From assembly GCF_009193185.1 (NCBI RefSeq), contig NZ_VUKF01000019.1:1-64000 (forward strand): a stretch of 64,000 bases of DNA. Direction: 5' to 3'. Numbering within the stretch: the first letter of the stretch is position 1; every line of letters begins with the position of its first letter. This stretch comes from Georgenia thermotolerans. GTDB taxonomy: Bacteria; Actinomycetota; Actinomycetes; Actinomycetales; Actinomycetaceae. This document shows positions 8,417 through 17,560 of this stretch, piece by piece. Made by a program: the position numbers and the translations under genes. The notes under the pieces are model-generated. The model had not been told where the DNA came from. It was given only the letters and a program-made list of their open reading frames with translations, and did not search any database.

Positions 8417-10134
8417 CGGCGGTCGAGACCCGCCCGCGCGCGGCCGCCGGCCAGGCGGGCGCGTGGGCGCGGCGGGAGCGCGCGCGCCGGTGGGCGGCGT
8501 ACGTGGCGGCCGGCCTCGGGATCGTCGGCCTGCTCTCCGCGCTGTCGCGGCCGCTGCGCGGCCGGGTGGCGGCGCTGCTGGAGCTCATGCCGATCGTCGT
8601 GCCCCGGACGGCGGTGCTCACGCTCGTGTTCGTCTCCGTCGCGCTGGTGCTCACCGCCCGCGGGCTGCGCCGCGGGCACCGCCTCGCGTGGATGGCGGCC
8701 GAGGGCCTGATGGTCGCCTCCGTGGTGCTCCACCTCACCAAGGGCCTGGACGTCGAGGAGGCGCTCCTGGCCGCGGCCGGCGCGGTGTGGCTGGCCACCC
8801 AGCACCGCGCCTTCCCGGTGCTGCCCACGCGGGTCGCCGCGAGGAGGGCCGCGGTCGCGGCCGCCGGTGGGGCCGTCGTCGTGCTGGGCGTGTCCCTGGC
8901 CCTCGCCGCCCAGGCCCGCCGCGGCGGCGTGCGGGAGCTGGACGACCTCGTCGGCGTCGTCGTCCGGGACCTCACCGGGCAGGGGCCGCCGATGACGGTG
9001 CTGCACCTGCACTTCACCGGCACCGTCCTCGCCGCCGCCGGGGCGGCGCTGCTGGCCAGCGTGGCCTGGCTGCTGCTCAGCCCCCGGCAGCCCGAGCCGC
9101 TGGTGGGGGAGGCGCACCGGCGCGAGCGGGAGCGGGCCCGGGCGGTCGTGACCCGCTACGGCGGGGACACCCTCGACTTCTTCGCCCTGCGCGACGACAA
9201 GCAGTGGTTCTTCACCGGGCGCAGCGTGGTGGCCCACGCCGTGCGCGGCACCGTCTGCCTCGTCTCGCCGGACCCCATCGGCCCGGCGGAGGAGCGCGAG
9301 GACGTGTGGGCGGAGTTCATGGCCTACGCCGAGAGCTGCGGCTGGTCCGTGGCGGTGGTGGGCGCCGCCCCGGACTGGCTGCCCCTCTACGAGGCCAGCG
9401 GGCTGCGCAGCGTCTACCTCGGGGACGAGGGCGTGGTGGACTGCCAGACGTTCACCCTCAACGGGCACGAGATGCAGAGCGTGCGCCGGGCGCACCGCCG
9501 TGTCGGCGCCGCCGGCTACACCGTCACCTTCCACGACCCCGCCCACCTCGACGACGCCACCCGGCAGGCCCTGCTCGCCCTGTCCGAGCAGGGCCGGCGC
9601 GGCGGGGAGGAGCGCGGCTTCTCCATGACCCTGTCCCGGCTGTTCGACCCGGCCGACGCCGGGGTGCTCGTCGCGGTGGCCCGCGACCCGATGGGCCGCC
9701 CGGCGGCGTTCATCCAGTGGGTGCCCGCGCCCCGGCTGCCCGGCTGGTCCCTCGACGTCATGCGCCGCGGCACCGCCCAGATGCCCAACGGGGTGATCGA
9801 CTTCCTCATCGTCGAGACCATCCGGCACGTGCGCGAGCTCGGCGGGACGGCGCTGGGCCTGAACTTCGCCGTGTGGCGCCGCATCGTCGCCGGCGAGCAG
9901 GACGCCACGGCCGGCGGGCGACTGGCACGCCGGGTGCTGCGCCGCGCCTCGGCCAGCGCGCAGATCGAGTCGCTGTGGCGGTTCAACGCCAAGTACGCCC
10001 CGCGCTGGGTGCCCCGCTACGCCGCGGTCGGCACCGTGGACGTCCTGGCCGCCCAGGGCGTGGCCATCGCCGGCGCCGAGGGGGTGACCGACGTGCCGGT
10101 CATCGGGCGCCTGGTCGCCCGGAGCGGGTCGTGA
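8413..10134 (+). CDS. MprF-like phosphatidylglycerol lysyltransferase/aminoacyl-PG synthase (DUF2156)
   Basis: A 573-residue protein with about five N-terminal membrane helices (to residue ~230), then a cytosolic dual-GNAT DUF2156 domain. Supporting stretches are VTRYGGDTLDFFALRDDKQW, GRSVVAHAVRGTVCLVSPDPIG, LGDEGVVDCQTFTLNGHEM, KYAPRWVPRY and the LWRFNAKY region typical of MprF C-termini. It would transfer an amino acid from aminoacyl-tRNA to phosphatidylglycerol, lowering the negative charge of the membrane and giving resistance to cationic peptides. The start GTG overlaps the upstream stop and its own stop overlaps the next GTG. No lysyl-tRNA synthetase domain is fused. Confidence 0.85.
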   Translation: MTAVETRPRAAAGQAGAWARRERARRWAAYVAAGLGIVGLLSALSRPLRGRVAALLELMPIVVPRTAVLTLVFVSVALVLTARGLRRGHRLAWMAAEGLMVASVVLHLTKGLDVEEALLAAAGAVWLATQHRAFPVLPTRVAARRAAVAAAGGAVVVLGVSLALAAQARRGGVRELDDLVGVVVRDLTGQGPPMTVLHLHFTGTVLAAAGAALLASVAWLLLSPRQPEPLVGEAHRRERERARAVVTRYGGDTLDFFALRDDKQWFFTGRSVVAHAVRGTVCLVSPDPIGPAEEREDVWAEFMAYAESCGWSVAVVGAAPDWLPLYEASGLRSVYLGDEGVVDCQTFTLNGHEMQSVRRAHRRVGAAGYTVTFHDPAHLDDATRQALLALSEQGRRGGEERGFSMTLSRLFDPADAGVLVAVARDPMGRPAAFIQWVPAPRLPGWSLDVMRRGTAQMPNGVIDFLIVETIRHVRELGGTALGLNFAVWRRIVAGEQDATAGGRLARRVLRRASASAQIESLWRFNAKYAPRWVPRYAAVGTVDVLAAQGVAIAGAEGVTDVPVIGRLVARSGS

Positions 10135-10982
10135 CGCTCGCCCTGCTCGCCGCCCTGGTCGGCACCGTCGGGTACGGCGCCGGCTCGGTCCTCCAGGCCG
10201 CCGCCACCTCCCGCGCCAGCGGCCCCGCCGCCCTGCGCCATCCCCTCTACCTCGCCGGGCTGGGCTGCGACCTGGTCGCCTGGCTGGCCTCCCTCGTCGC
10301 CCTGCGCCACCTGCCCCTCTTCGCCGTCCAGGCCCTGCTCGCCGGCTCCCTCGTGGTCACCGCCGTGCTGGGGCGGGTGTTCCTCGACGCCCGGCTGCGC
10401 CGCCGCGACGTCGCCGCGATCGGGGTGGTCACCGTCGCGCTCGTCGCGGTCGCCGCCTCCGCCGGGGAGCAGGCGGCCCACCGCCCGCCGAGCCCGTTCA
10501 CCGCCGCGGTCCTCGGCGGCCTCGCGCTGTGCGCGCTGGCCCTGCTCGCCCTGTACCCCCGGGGCCGGTCGGCGGCGCTCGCGGTGGTGGCCGGGGCGGC
10601 GTTCTCCGGGGCGGCGCTGAGCGCCCGCGTCGTCCGCGTGCCGGCGGCGGGCACGCCGGCCACCCGGGTGGTGGTGGACCTGCTCACCGACCCGCTGCTG
10701 TGGGTCATCCCGGTCTTCGGGCTCCTCGGGCTGCTGGCCTACGCCCGCTCGCTCGAGCGCGGGGCCGTCGGTCCCGCCACGGCCGTGATGTGGACGGTGG
10801 AGGTGGTCGTGCCGGCCGTCGTCGGGGTCGCGCTGCTCGGCGACGGCGTGCGGCCGGGCTGGGCGGGAGTGGCCGTGGCGGCGGTGCTGCCCGCCGTGGC
10901 GGGCTGTGCGGTGCTGGCGCTGGGCCCGGCCGACGCCCCGCACCCCGCCACGGGGCCGGCGCACGGGGTGGGGCTGTCATGA
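10131..10982 (+). CDS. DMT/EamA-like integral membrane protein
   Basis: A 283-residue protein that is almost entirely hydrophobic, with nine or ten predicted helices in two similar halves. The start VTLALLAALVGTVGYGAGSVLQAA and the segment LPLFAVQALLAGSLVVTAVLG resemble magnesium transporter NIPA/DMT-superfamily proteins of actinobacteria. It overlaps its neighbours on both sides by four bases, so it is co-expressed with the MprF-like enzyme. A flippase or exporter role for the modified lipid is possible but is inference only. Confidence 0.7.
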   Translation: MTLALLAALVGTVGYGAGSVLQAAATSRASGPAALRHPLYLAGLGCDLVAWLASLVALRHLPLFAVQALLAGSLVVTAVLGRVFLDARLRRRDVAAIGVVTVALVAVAASAGEQAAHRPPSPFTAAVLGGLALCALALLALYPRGRSAALAVVAGAAFSGAALSARVVRVPAAGTPATRVVVDLLTDPLLWVIPVFGLLGLLAYARSLERGAVGPATAVMWTVEVVVPAVVGVALLGDGVRPGWAGVAVAAVLPAVAGCAVLALGPADAPHPATGPAHGVGLS

Positions 10983-11638
10983 CGCCGGACCGGCGCGGGG
11001 CGGACGCCGAGCTGGGCCCGGGCGCCACCACCCGGCTCGTGGTCTCCGGGGTGCTCGGGGCGGCGAGCGGCGTCGCCGCCGGCACGGTCGTCGACTGGCC
11101 GGTCGGGCTGCTGCTCGGCTGGATCGTCGCCGCCGGCGTCTACGTGGGCTGGTTGTGGGTGACGGTCGCGCACATGGACGGGGTCGCGACGGCCACCCAC
11201 GCCGCCCGCGAGGACCCCGGTCGGCGCCCGGTGCACCTCCTCGTCAACGGCGCGGCGCTGGTCAGCCTCGGGGCGGTGGCGCTGCTGCTCGTGGGCCGCT
11301 CGGGCGGGGCCGCCGCGGAGGTGGGGAGGGCCGTGCTGAGCGTCGCGAGCGTGGCGCTGGCGTGGGTGACCGTCCACACCGCGTTCACCACCCGCTACGC
11401 CCACCTGTACTACACCAGCCCGGTCCCGGTCGTGGACTTCGGTGACGTCACGCAGCCGTCGTACACGGACTTCGCCTACCTGGCCTTCACGATCGGCATG
11501 ACGTTCCAGGTCAGCGACACTCAGCTGAAGACCACCGCCATGCGCCGCGCCGTGCTCGAGCACGCCCTCTTCTCCTACGTGATCGGCGTGGTCGCCATCG
11601 CCGCTACCGTCAACCTCCTCGCCGGCCTCAGAGGCTGA
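10979..11638 (+). CDS. DUF1345 membrane protein
   Basis: A 219-residue protein with about five membrane helices. The C-terminal stretch YYTSPVPVVDFGD, followed by PSYTDFAYLAFTIGMTFQVS, is diagnostic of DUF1345. Function is unknown for the family. It is the last gene of a four-gene run joined by start-stop overlaps, and is convergent with the glycosyltransferase gene 10 bp away. Confidence 0.85.
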   Translation: MTPDRRGADAELGPGATTRLVVSGVLGAASGVAAGTVVDWPVGLLLGWIVAAGVYVGWLWVTVAHMDGVATATHAAREDPGRRPVHLLVNGAALVSLGAVALLLVGRSGGAAAEVGRAVLSVASVALAWVTVHTAFTTRYAHLYYTSPVPVVDFGDVTQPSYTDFAYLAFTIGMTFQVSDTQLKTTAMRRAVLEHALFSYVIGVVAIAATVNLLAGLRG

Positions 11639-11648
11639 CCGCTGCGGG

Positions 11649-13151
11649 TCACGGACCCGGCGCGCGGAGCCGGTACCCGTCGGCCTGGGCGAGCACCGGC
11701 CAGCCCGCCACGGTCTCCCGCGACGCCGCGTCCAGGCCGGTGGCGTCGCGGTGCACCAGCGTCGCCGCCCCCGAGGCGAGGTATTCGAGCACCTCGTGCT
11801 GCCACGGCCGGTCCTGGCGCCGCGGGGTGCCGTGGGTGGGGCGCGCCGGGTCGTACGTGAGACCGGAGACGTCGACCCAGACCCGGCACCCGCGGGCCAG
11901 GTCCCGGGCGAGGGTGTCCATGAGCACCAGCGCGGTGGGGTCGTCGGCGGTGACGCACCCGTCCACGCGCCGCGCGGCGGCGGCGAGGACCCGCGGGAAC
12001 GGGCCGTTCACGGGCCCCAGCGACATCACGGCCCCGGCGACCACCACCGCCGCGCCGCCCGCGACCAGCGCCTGCCCGGCGCGCCGGTGACGCACGGGGC
12101 CGTCGCGCACCCGCTGCACCGCCAGGCCCAGCACGACGCTGACGGGCACGGCCGCCAGCGCGCCGTAGTGGCGGAAGGTCGTGGGGCTGGCGAGCAGCGT
12201 CAGCACGGCCGCGGCCGTGAGCGCGAGGAACAGGCGGGCCGGCCGGTCGCTGCGCAGCGACCACGCGGCCAGGGCCACCGCCGCGCAGCCGCCCGCCACC
12301 AGCGCCACCTCCGCGGGCGTCGGCGCCGCCGCGGGGCCGAGGGCCGGGCCCACCACCCCGGCCAGCCGCTCGGTCCAGCCGACCGCCATGCGGACGCGGC
12401 CGAGCTGGGCGAGCACGACATAGCGCGTCATCTGGTCGGGGGCGGCGAGGAAGAAGGGCAGGCACAGCGCCGTCAGAGCCGCCGCGGCACCGGTCAGCAG
12501 CTCCCCGAGCCGGCGCGGCCCGGCCCGCGCCCCCACCCACCCGGCGACCACGGCGAGCGGGACGACGCCCCAGATCTTCACGCCCGTCCCCAGCCCGAGG
12601 AGCGCGCCCGCCGCCAGCGCCGGCCGCGCGGTGAGGACGGGCCGGGCGAGCAGCACGACCAGCGCGGCGGCGAGGCAGAGGTTGGCCGGGCCCTCGAGCA
12701 TCGTCGTCCGCTCGGCGTAGGCCGCCGCCGGGGCGACGGCGTACGCCAGCCCCGCCGTCAGCGCCGCCGCCCGGCCGCCGGCCAGGCTCCCCAGCCGGGC
12801 GACGAGGACGGCGGTGAGGGTCCCCAGGGCCACGAAGGCCACGCGCGCGAGGGCGAACGCGACGCTGTCGGGCACCCACCGCGTCAGCGCGGCGAACGGG
12901 GCGAGCACGAGGGCGATCCCGGGCGGGTGGAGGAGGACGAAGGCGGCGTAGGGCATCCGGCCGTGCACCAGCGCCGTCGCCGCGGTGAAGTAGACGCCGT
13001 CGTCGTAGCCTCCCGCCCCCCGCAGCCCGCCGCCGGCGAGCACGGGCAGGAGGCGGACGGCGGCGGCCACCGTGGCCACCAGCGCCGCGACCGGTGGGTC
13101 GCGCCGCCGGCTGGGAGGGGCCGGCCTGAGCGCGGTGTCAGACCTGGTCAT
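11649..13151 (-). CDS. GT-C glycosyltransferase (GT39/DUF2029-like), polyprenyl-phosphate-sugar dependent
   Basis: A 500-residue polytopic protein with about ten helices. The first extracytoplasmic loop has a di-acidic motif in GGYDDGVYF, followed by ALVHGRMPYAAFVLLHPPG, as in GT-C mannosyl/arabinosyltransferases (GT39/GT83/GT87). The C-terminal soluble tail contains VWVDVSGLTYDP. It probably adds a sugar from a lipid-linked donor to a cell-envelope acceptor. It is the last gene of a three-gene minus-strand run and overlaps the rhomboid-like gene by 14 bp. Confidence 0.75.
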   Translation of the reverse strand: MTRSDTALRPAPPSRRRDPPVAALVATVAAAVRLLPVLAGGGLRGAGGYDDGVYFTAATALVHGRMPYAAFVLLHPPGIALVLAPFAALTRWVPDSVAFALARVAFVALGTLTAVLVARLGSLAGGRAAALTAGLAYAVAPAAAYAERTTMLEGPANLCLAAALVVLLARPVLTARPALAAGALLGLGTGVKIWGVVPLAVVAGWVGARAGPRRLGELLTGAAAALTALCLPFFLAAPDQMTRYVVLAQLGRVRMAVGWTERLAGVVGPALGPAAAPTPAEVALVAGGCAAVALAAWSLRSDRPARLFLALTAAAVLTLLASPTTFRHYGALAAVPVSVVLGLAVQRVRDGPVRHRRAGQALVAGGAAVVVAGAVMSLGPVNGPFPRVLAAAARRVDGCVTADDPTALVLMDTLARDLARGCRVWVDVSGLTYDPARPTHGTPRRQDRPWQHEVLEYLASGAATLVHRDATGLDAASRETVAGWPVLAQADGYRLRAPGP

Positions 13152-13839
13152 GGGGCCCGGTGGCCAGGGCGGCCCGCGCCACCCGCGCGGCGAGGAGCGC
13201 CAGGGCCAGCCCGAGCAGGAGCGCGGTCACGTGCCCGACGTCGGTGAAGGTCTGGTGGCGCAGCAGCGGTCCCGCGTAAAAGCCCGCCAGCGCGGCGACG
13301 TACACCCCGCGCCAACGCGGCGGCACCCGCGAGACGACGAAGCCCGCCAGGCAGGCGACGCCGTAGCTCACGCCGACGTCGGATGCCTGCGCGACGCTCT
13401 CGGCCAGGCGGCCGTGGGTGATGCCCGAGGCGATGAGCGTGGCGACGAGCAGGGTGGCTCCGACGTGCCCGAACCCGGCCGCCAGCACCGTGCCGGCGCG
13501 GCCGACCCAGCGCTGCCCCGTGGCGTAGACGAGCATGAGCACCGGCAGCTGGAGCAGGCCCGCGAGGTTGGGCACCACGAAGGCGCTGACCACGAGCACG
13601 AACACGGGTCGGTCCCGCAGGTTGGCGATGTTGGTGCTGCAGCGGGCCACGACGTCGGCGCGCACCTCGGCGGGGACGAGCTGGAGCACGATCGTCACGG
13701 CGGCGACCACGGCCGCGTAGCCGAGCGCCAGGTCGCTCGAGAGCACCAGCTGCACGGCCGCGCGGGCGGTGCGGCGAGCATCGTGCCACGCCCGGGCCAC
13801 GGCCGGGCCGGCTCGCGCCCGCCAGGGCTCGCCCGCCAT
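13138..13839 (-). CDS. Rhomboid-like integral membrane protein
   Basis: A 233-residue protein with about six helices. The topology and the stretch CSTNIANLRDRPVFVLVVSA resemble actinobacterial rhomboid-like proteins. I do not see the GxSG serine protease motif: the equivalent membrane helix reads VGVSYGVACLAGF, so proteolytic activity is uncertain. Start ATG at 13839; the frame stays open upstream but without a good start. It lies between a DedA-PAP2 gene and a GT-C glycosyltransferase gene in one likely envelope operon. Confidence 0.7.
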   Translation of the reverse strand: MAGEPWRARAGPAVARAWHDARRTARAAVQLVLSSDLALGYAAVVAAVTIVLQLVPAEVRADVVARCSTNIANLRDRPVFVLVVSAFVVPNLAGLLQLPVLMLVYATGQRWVGRAGTVLAAGFGHVGATLLVATLIASGITHGRLAESVAQASDVGVSYGVACLAGFVVSRVPPRWRGVYVAALAGFYAGPLLRHQTFTDVGHVTALLLGLALALLAARVARAALATGPHDQV

Positions 13840-13934
13840 GCGCCGCGTCGAGGCACCCACGGCGGCGATGGTGCGCGCCGAACCTCGACGCCGCCACCCG
13901 GACGGCAGGGAGACGGCTGGATGCTTCGGTCCGC

Positions 13935-15314
13935 TCAGCGCGGCCGGCCCGCCGCACCGGGCGCGGTGCCCCAGCGGCGCGGCAGGTCCCGCCGCCCCTC
14001 CAGCGCCAGGTGGGCCACCGCCCACGCGGCGAGCCAGGCCGCACCCAGGGCGAGGCCGCCGGTGACGTCGGTGAGCCAGTGGGTGCCCAGGTACAGGTCC
14101 GTCGCGGCCACGGCGGCCACGAGGACCGCGGCGGCCGGCACCAGCCGGGCCGGCGCGGCGGCGGGCACGTGACGCAGCAGGACGTGGACCAGGGCCGCCG
14201 CCGCCACCAGGGCCTGGACGGTGTGGGCCGCGGGGTAGGTGGACAGCGCCGGGACCGGGCCGCCGCCGGGGGAGGGCTGGTTGACGAGCGCGGCCACGAG
14301 GTCGCGCACCGCGACCGCGCCCAGGTACACGGCCAGCGGCTCCACGGCCGGCGCCCACCGCCCGGTGCGCCACCGGACCAGGGCGCCGGTCACGAGGAGC
14401 ACCGGGACGAGCACCACCGAGCTGCCCAGCCAGGCGAGTACCTCGGCGGGCGCGGTCAGCCAGGGGTACTGGTGGGCCTCCACCCAGGTCCGCACCACCG
14501 GGTCGAGCAGGGCGAACTCCTCGTGCGCCACGACGTCCTGCGTGGTGCCCACGAAGAGCCACACCGCCCCGGCGCCGACCGCCACGGCCAGCGTCATCGG
14601 CAGCCCGGTGGGCTGCCGGGCCACCCGGCGGCCCAGCCACGCCGCCTGCCGGGGGAAGCGCCGGCGCGGCCGCTGCAGCCGCGGGCTCGAGCGGACACGG
14701 TCCGCGAGCCGCTCGCGCCCCTCGGGGCGCAGCACCCGGCCGAGGACGAGGGCCAGCACGACGAGGACGAGGATCCCCAGGCCGACCCGGGAGGCGATGT
14801 GCTCGACGTGCTGCCAGCTGCGGCCGCCGAGGTAGCCCAGGAGGACGGCGGCGACGGCCCACAGCGTGCCGCCGGCGATGTTGTAGGCCGCGAAGGTGCC
14901 GTAGGGCAGGCGCGCCATCCCGGCCAGGCCCGGGATGAGCACCCGCAGGGCGGCGGTGAACCGCCCGACGAACACCGCCTTGCCCCCGCGCTCGGCGAGG
15001 AAGTGCTCGGCGCGGTCGAGGTGGTCGTGCCGGACCCACCGGCCCACCGTGCCGGTGAGCAGCCGGCGTCCCCAGCGGCGCCCGATCGCGTAGCCGACGC
15101 TGTCCCCGATGACCGCGCCGAGCACCCCGGCGACGAGCACCGCGGGGAGGCTGACCCGCTGCTCGTACGCGAGCACCCCGCCGAGGATGAGCGCCACCTC
15201 GCCCGGGAAGACGAACCCGACGAACGCCGAGGCCTCCAGCGCCGGGACGAGGAACACCACGGCGAGGGCCACCCACCCCGGCAGGTCGAGCATGTGCGCG
15301 GCCACCGCCTGCAT
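13935..15314 (-). CDS. DedA family / PAP2-like fusion membrane protein
   Basis: A 459-residue fusion. Residues ~1-200 are a DedA (SNARE-associated, VTT) domain with EASAFVGFVFPGEVALILGG and the GRFTAALRVLIPGLAGM signature of these lipid scramblase/transport proteins. Residues ~235-440 are a PAP2-type domain. Its phosphatase motifs are degenerate: the expected KX6RP becomes LVNQPSP, PSGH becomes YPAAHT, and SRX5H becomes TDLYLGTH. The His of motif 3 and the following Asp remain. DedA-PAP2 fusions usually act on undecaprenyl or phosphatidyl phosphates; this copy may bind without normal hydrolysis. First gene of the minus-strand trio. Confidence 0.85.
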   Translation of the reverse strand: MQAVAAHMLDLPGWVALAVVFLVPALEASAFVGFVFPGEVALILGGVLAYEQRVSLPAVLVAGVLGAVIGDSVGYAIGRRWGRRLLTGTVGRWVRHDHLDRAEHFLAERGGKAVFVGRFTAALRVLIPGLAGMARLPYGTFAAYNIAGGTLWAVAAVLLGYLGGRSWQHVEHIASRVGLGILVLVVLALVLGRVLRPEGRERLADRVRSSPRLQRPRRRFPRQAAWLGRRVARQPTGLPMTLAVAVGAGAVWLFVGTTQDVVAHEEFALLDPVVRTWVEAHQYPWLTAPAEVLAWLGSSVVLVPVLLVTGALVRWRTGRWAPAVEPLAVYLGAVAVRDLVAALVNQPSPGGGPVPALSTYPAAHTVQALVAAAALVHVLLRHVPAAAPARLVPAAAVLVAAVAATDLYLGTHWLTDVTGGLALGAAWLAAWAVAHLALEGRRDLPRRWGTAPGAAGRPR

Positions 15315-15556
15315 CGATCGCTCCGCGGGTCAGGGCCGTCCGGGTGGGCGGCGTGCGCGCCGGACTCTACGCGCCCGCCCTGGGGACCGCCCCGGCGCGA
15401 GGGCGCGGCCGGTCGCCGGAGCGACGGGCGTCAGGGATCCGTCAAGATCCCCGGTCGCCACGCTAAGACGGCGTGAGCCTCGCCTCCGCGCGGGCGGTCA
15501 GCGGCGAGCATGGATCGTGATGCCGGCTGCGGGGCCGGCGAACGGGGCACACCGTC

Positions 15557-17560
15557 ATGAGCGCACCGAGCGTCCCAGACCTCCTCAAGCGGGCCCTGGT
15601 CGGGCGGCCCGTGCGCAGCGAGAGCATGGCGGCCACGCTGCTGCCCAAGCGCATCGCCCTGCCGGTGTTCGCCTCCGACGCCCTCTCGTCCGTCGCGTAC
15701 GCCCCCGACGAGATCCTGCTGACCCTGTCCCTGGCGGGCATGGCCGCGGTGACCCTCGCCCCGTGGGTGGGCCTCGCCGTCGTCGTGGTGATGATGGCGG
15801 TGGTGGCCTCCTACCGTCAGACGGTGCACGCCTACCCCTCGGGCGGCGGCGGGTACGCCGTCGTCCGGGAGAACCTGGGGCACCGGGCGGGCATGGTGGT
15901 GGCGAGCGCGCTGCTCGTCGACTACGTGCTCACCGTCGCCGTCTCGGTCTCCTCGGGCGCGCAGTACCTGGCCGCGGCCCTCCCGGCCGCCCGCGGCCAC
16001 GAGGTGGTCCTCGCCGTGGCGATCGTCGCGGTGCTGATGGTGCTCAACCTCCGGGGGGTGCGCGAGTCCGGCACCGCCTTCGCCATCCCCACCTACGCCT
16101 TCATCGGGGCGATCGGCCTGATGATCCTCGTCGGGCTCTGGCAGGTGCTCACCGGCCGGCTCGAGCCCGCGGCCTCCGCCGGGCTCACGCTCGTCCCCGA
16201 CCCGGCGTTCACCCAGGGACTCACCGGGCTGGCCGGCGGCTTCCTCGTGCTGCGCGCGTTCTCGTCCGGGTCGGCCGCCCTGACCGGCATCGAGGCCGTG
16301 AGCAACGGCGTGCCGGCCTTCCGCCGTCCCAAGGCCCGCAACGCGGCGACGACGCTGCTCCTGCTCGGCCTCATCGCCGTGACGATGTTCATGTCGATCC
16401 TGCTGCTGGCCGGGGCGACGGGGCTGCGGATCGCTCAGGACCCGGCCACCCAGCTGCTCGACCACGGTCGGCCGGTGGGCCCGGGCTACGCGCAGGACCC
16501 GGTGATCAGCCAGATCGCCGCCACCGTCTTCCGCGGTGCGCCGGCGCTGTTCGTCCTGGTCACCGTCACGACCGGGTTCATCCTCGTCCTGGCCGCCAAC
16601 ACCGCCTTCAACGGCTTCCCCAGCCTGGGCTCGGTGCTCGCCCGCGACGGCTACCTGCCGCGGCAGATGCACACCCGGGGCGACCGCCTGGCCTTCTCCA
16701 ACGGCATCGTCCTGCTGGCCGCCGTCGCCTGCGCCTTCATCGTCGCCTTCGGCGCCGAGGTCACCCGGCTCATCCAGCTCTACATCGTCGGCGTCTTCGT
16801 CACCTTCACCCTCAGCCAGCTCGGGATGGTGCGGCACTGGGGCCGGCTCCTGCCCGACGAGCAGGACCGTCGCGTCCGGATGCGCATGCGCCGCGCCCGC
16901 GCGATCAACGCCTTCGGCGCCGTCCTCACCGCTGTCGTGCTCGGCATCGTGCTCGCCACCAAGTTCACCCACGGCGCGTGGATCACCGTCCTCCTCATGG
17001 GCCTGGTGTTCCTCGGCATGCGGGGCATCGCCCGGCACTACGACACCGTGGCCCGCGACATCACGGTCCTCGACCCGTCCGCCTCCCGCGCCCTGCCGCC
17101 GCGGGTGCACGGCATCGTCCTCGTCTCGAAGCTGCACGAGCCGGCCATGCGCGCCATCGCCTACGCCCGTGCCACGCGGCCGACGACGCTCGAGGCCGTG
17201 ACCGTGAACATCGACGACGACGACACCGCCGCCCTGCGCCGCGCCTGGCAGGAGTTCGAGATCCCGGTGCCGCTGACCGTCCTCGACTCGCCCTTCCGGG
17301 AGATCACCCGGCCGGTGGTCAACCACGTCCGGGCCGTGCGGTGGGAGTCCCCACGCGACCTGGTCGTCGTCTTCGTGCCCGAGTACGTCGTCAGTCACTG
17401 GTGGGAGCAGCTGCTGCACAACCAGAGCGCCCTGCGCCTGAAGGCTCGACTGCTGTTCACCCCCGGGGTGATCATGGCGTCGGTGCCGTTCCAGCTGCAC
17501 GAGGCGGACCACCCCGACCGGCTGGCGCGCCCCCCGCTCCCGCGCCGGGCCGCGCGATGA
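15557..17560 (+). CDS. KimA-type potassium uptake permease (APC/KUP superfamily)
   Basis: A 667-residue protein: twelve membrane helices followed by a ~170-residue cytosolic domain. The N-terminal signatures ASDALSSVAYAPDEIL, YPSGGGGYAVVRENLG and LLVDYVLTVAVSVSSGAQY match KimA (B. subtilis YdaO), a high-affinity K+/H+ symporter. The tail (RAIAYARATRPTTLEAVTVN onward) resembles the universal-stress-like regulatory domain of that family, where KimA binds c-di-AMP. Its stop overlaps the start of a KdpD-like sensor kinase gene (ATGA), which strongly supports a K+ role. It is often annotated simply as an amino-acid permease. Confidence 0.85.
   Translation: MSAPSVPDLLKRALVGRPVRSESMAATLLPKRIALPVFASDALSSVAYAPDEILLTLSLAGMAAVTLAPWVGLAVVVVMMAVVASYRQTVHAYPSGGGGYAVVRENLGHRAGMVVASALLVDYVLTVAVSVSSGAQYLAAALPAARGHEVVLAVAIVAVLMVLNLRGVRESGTAFAIPTYAFIGAIGLMILVGLWQVLTGRLEPAASAGLTLVPDPAFTQGLTGLAGGFLVLRAFSSGSAALTGIEAVSNGVPAFRRPKARNAATTLLLLGLIAVTMFMSILLLAGATGLRIAQDPATQLLDHGRPVGPGYAQDPVISQIAATVFRGAPALFVLVTVTTGFILVLAANTAFNGFPSLGSVLARDGYLPRQMHTRGDRLAFSNGIVLLAAVACAFIVAFGAEVTRLIQLYIVGVFVTFTLSQLGMVRHWGRLLPDEQDRRVRMRMRRARAINAFGAVLTAVVLGIVLATKFTHGAWITVLLMGLVFLGMRGIARHYDTVARDITVLDPSASRALPPRVHGIVLVSKLHEPAMRAIAYARATRPTTLEAVTVNIDDDDTAALRRAWQEFEIPVPLTVLDSPFREITRPVVNHVRAVRWESPRDLVVVFVPEYVVSHWWEQLLHNQSALRLKARLLFTPGVIMASVPFQLHEADHPDRLARPPLPRRAAR

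Noticed and set aside
13138-13839. Active rhomboid protease
   Set aside because: The membrane topology is similar but no GxSG and His dyad is visible, so only rhomboid-like is claimed.
15109-17556. Very long open frame ahead of the sensor-kinase start
   Set aside because: It is antiparallel/out of frame to the well-supported permease, has Arg/Pro/Gly-rich translation with no domains, and is the usual high-GC shadow. Only the part from 17557 is coding.
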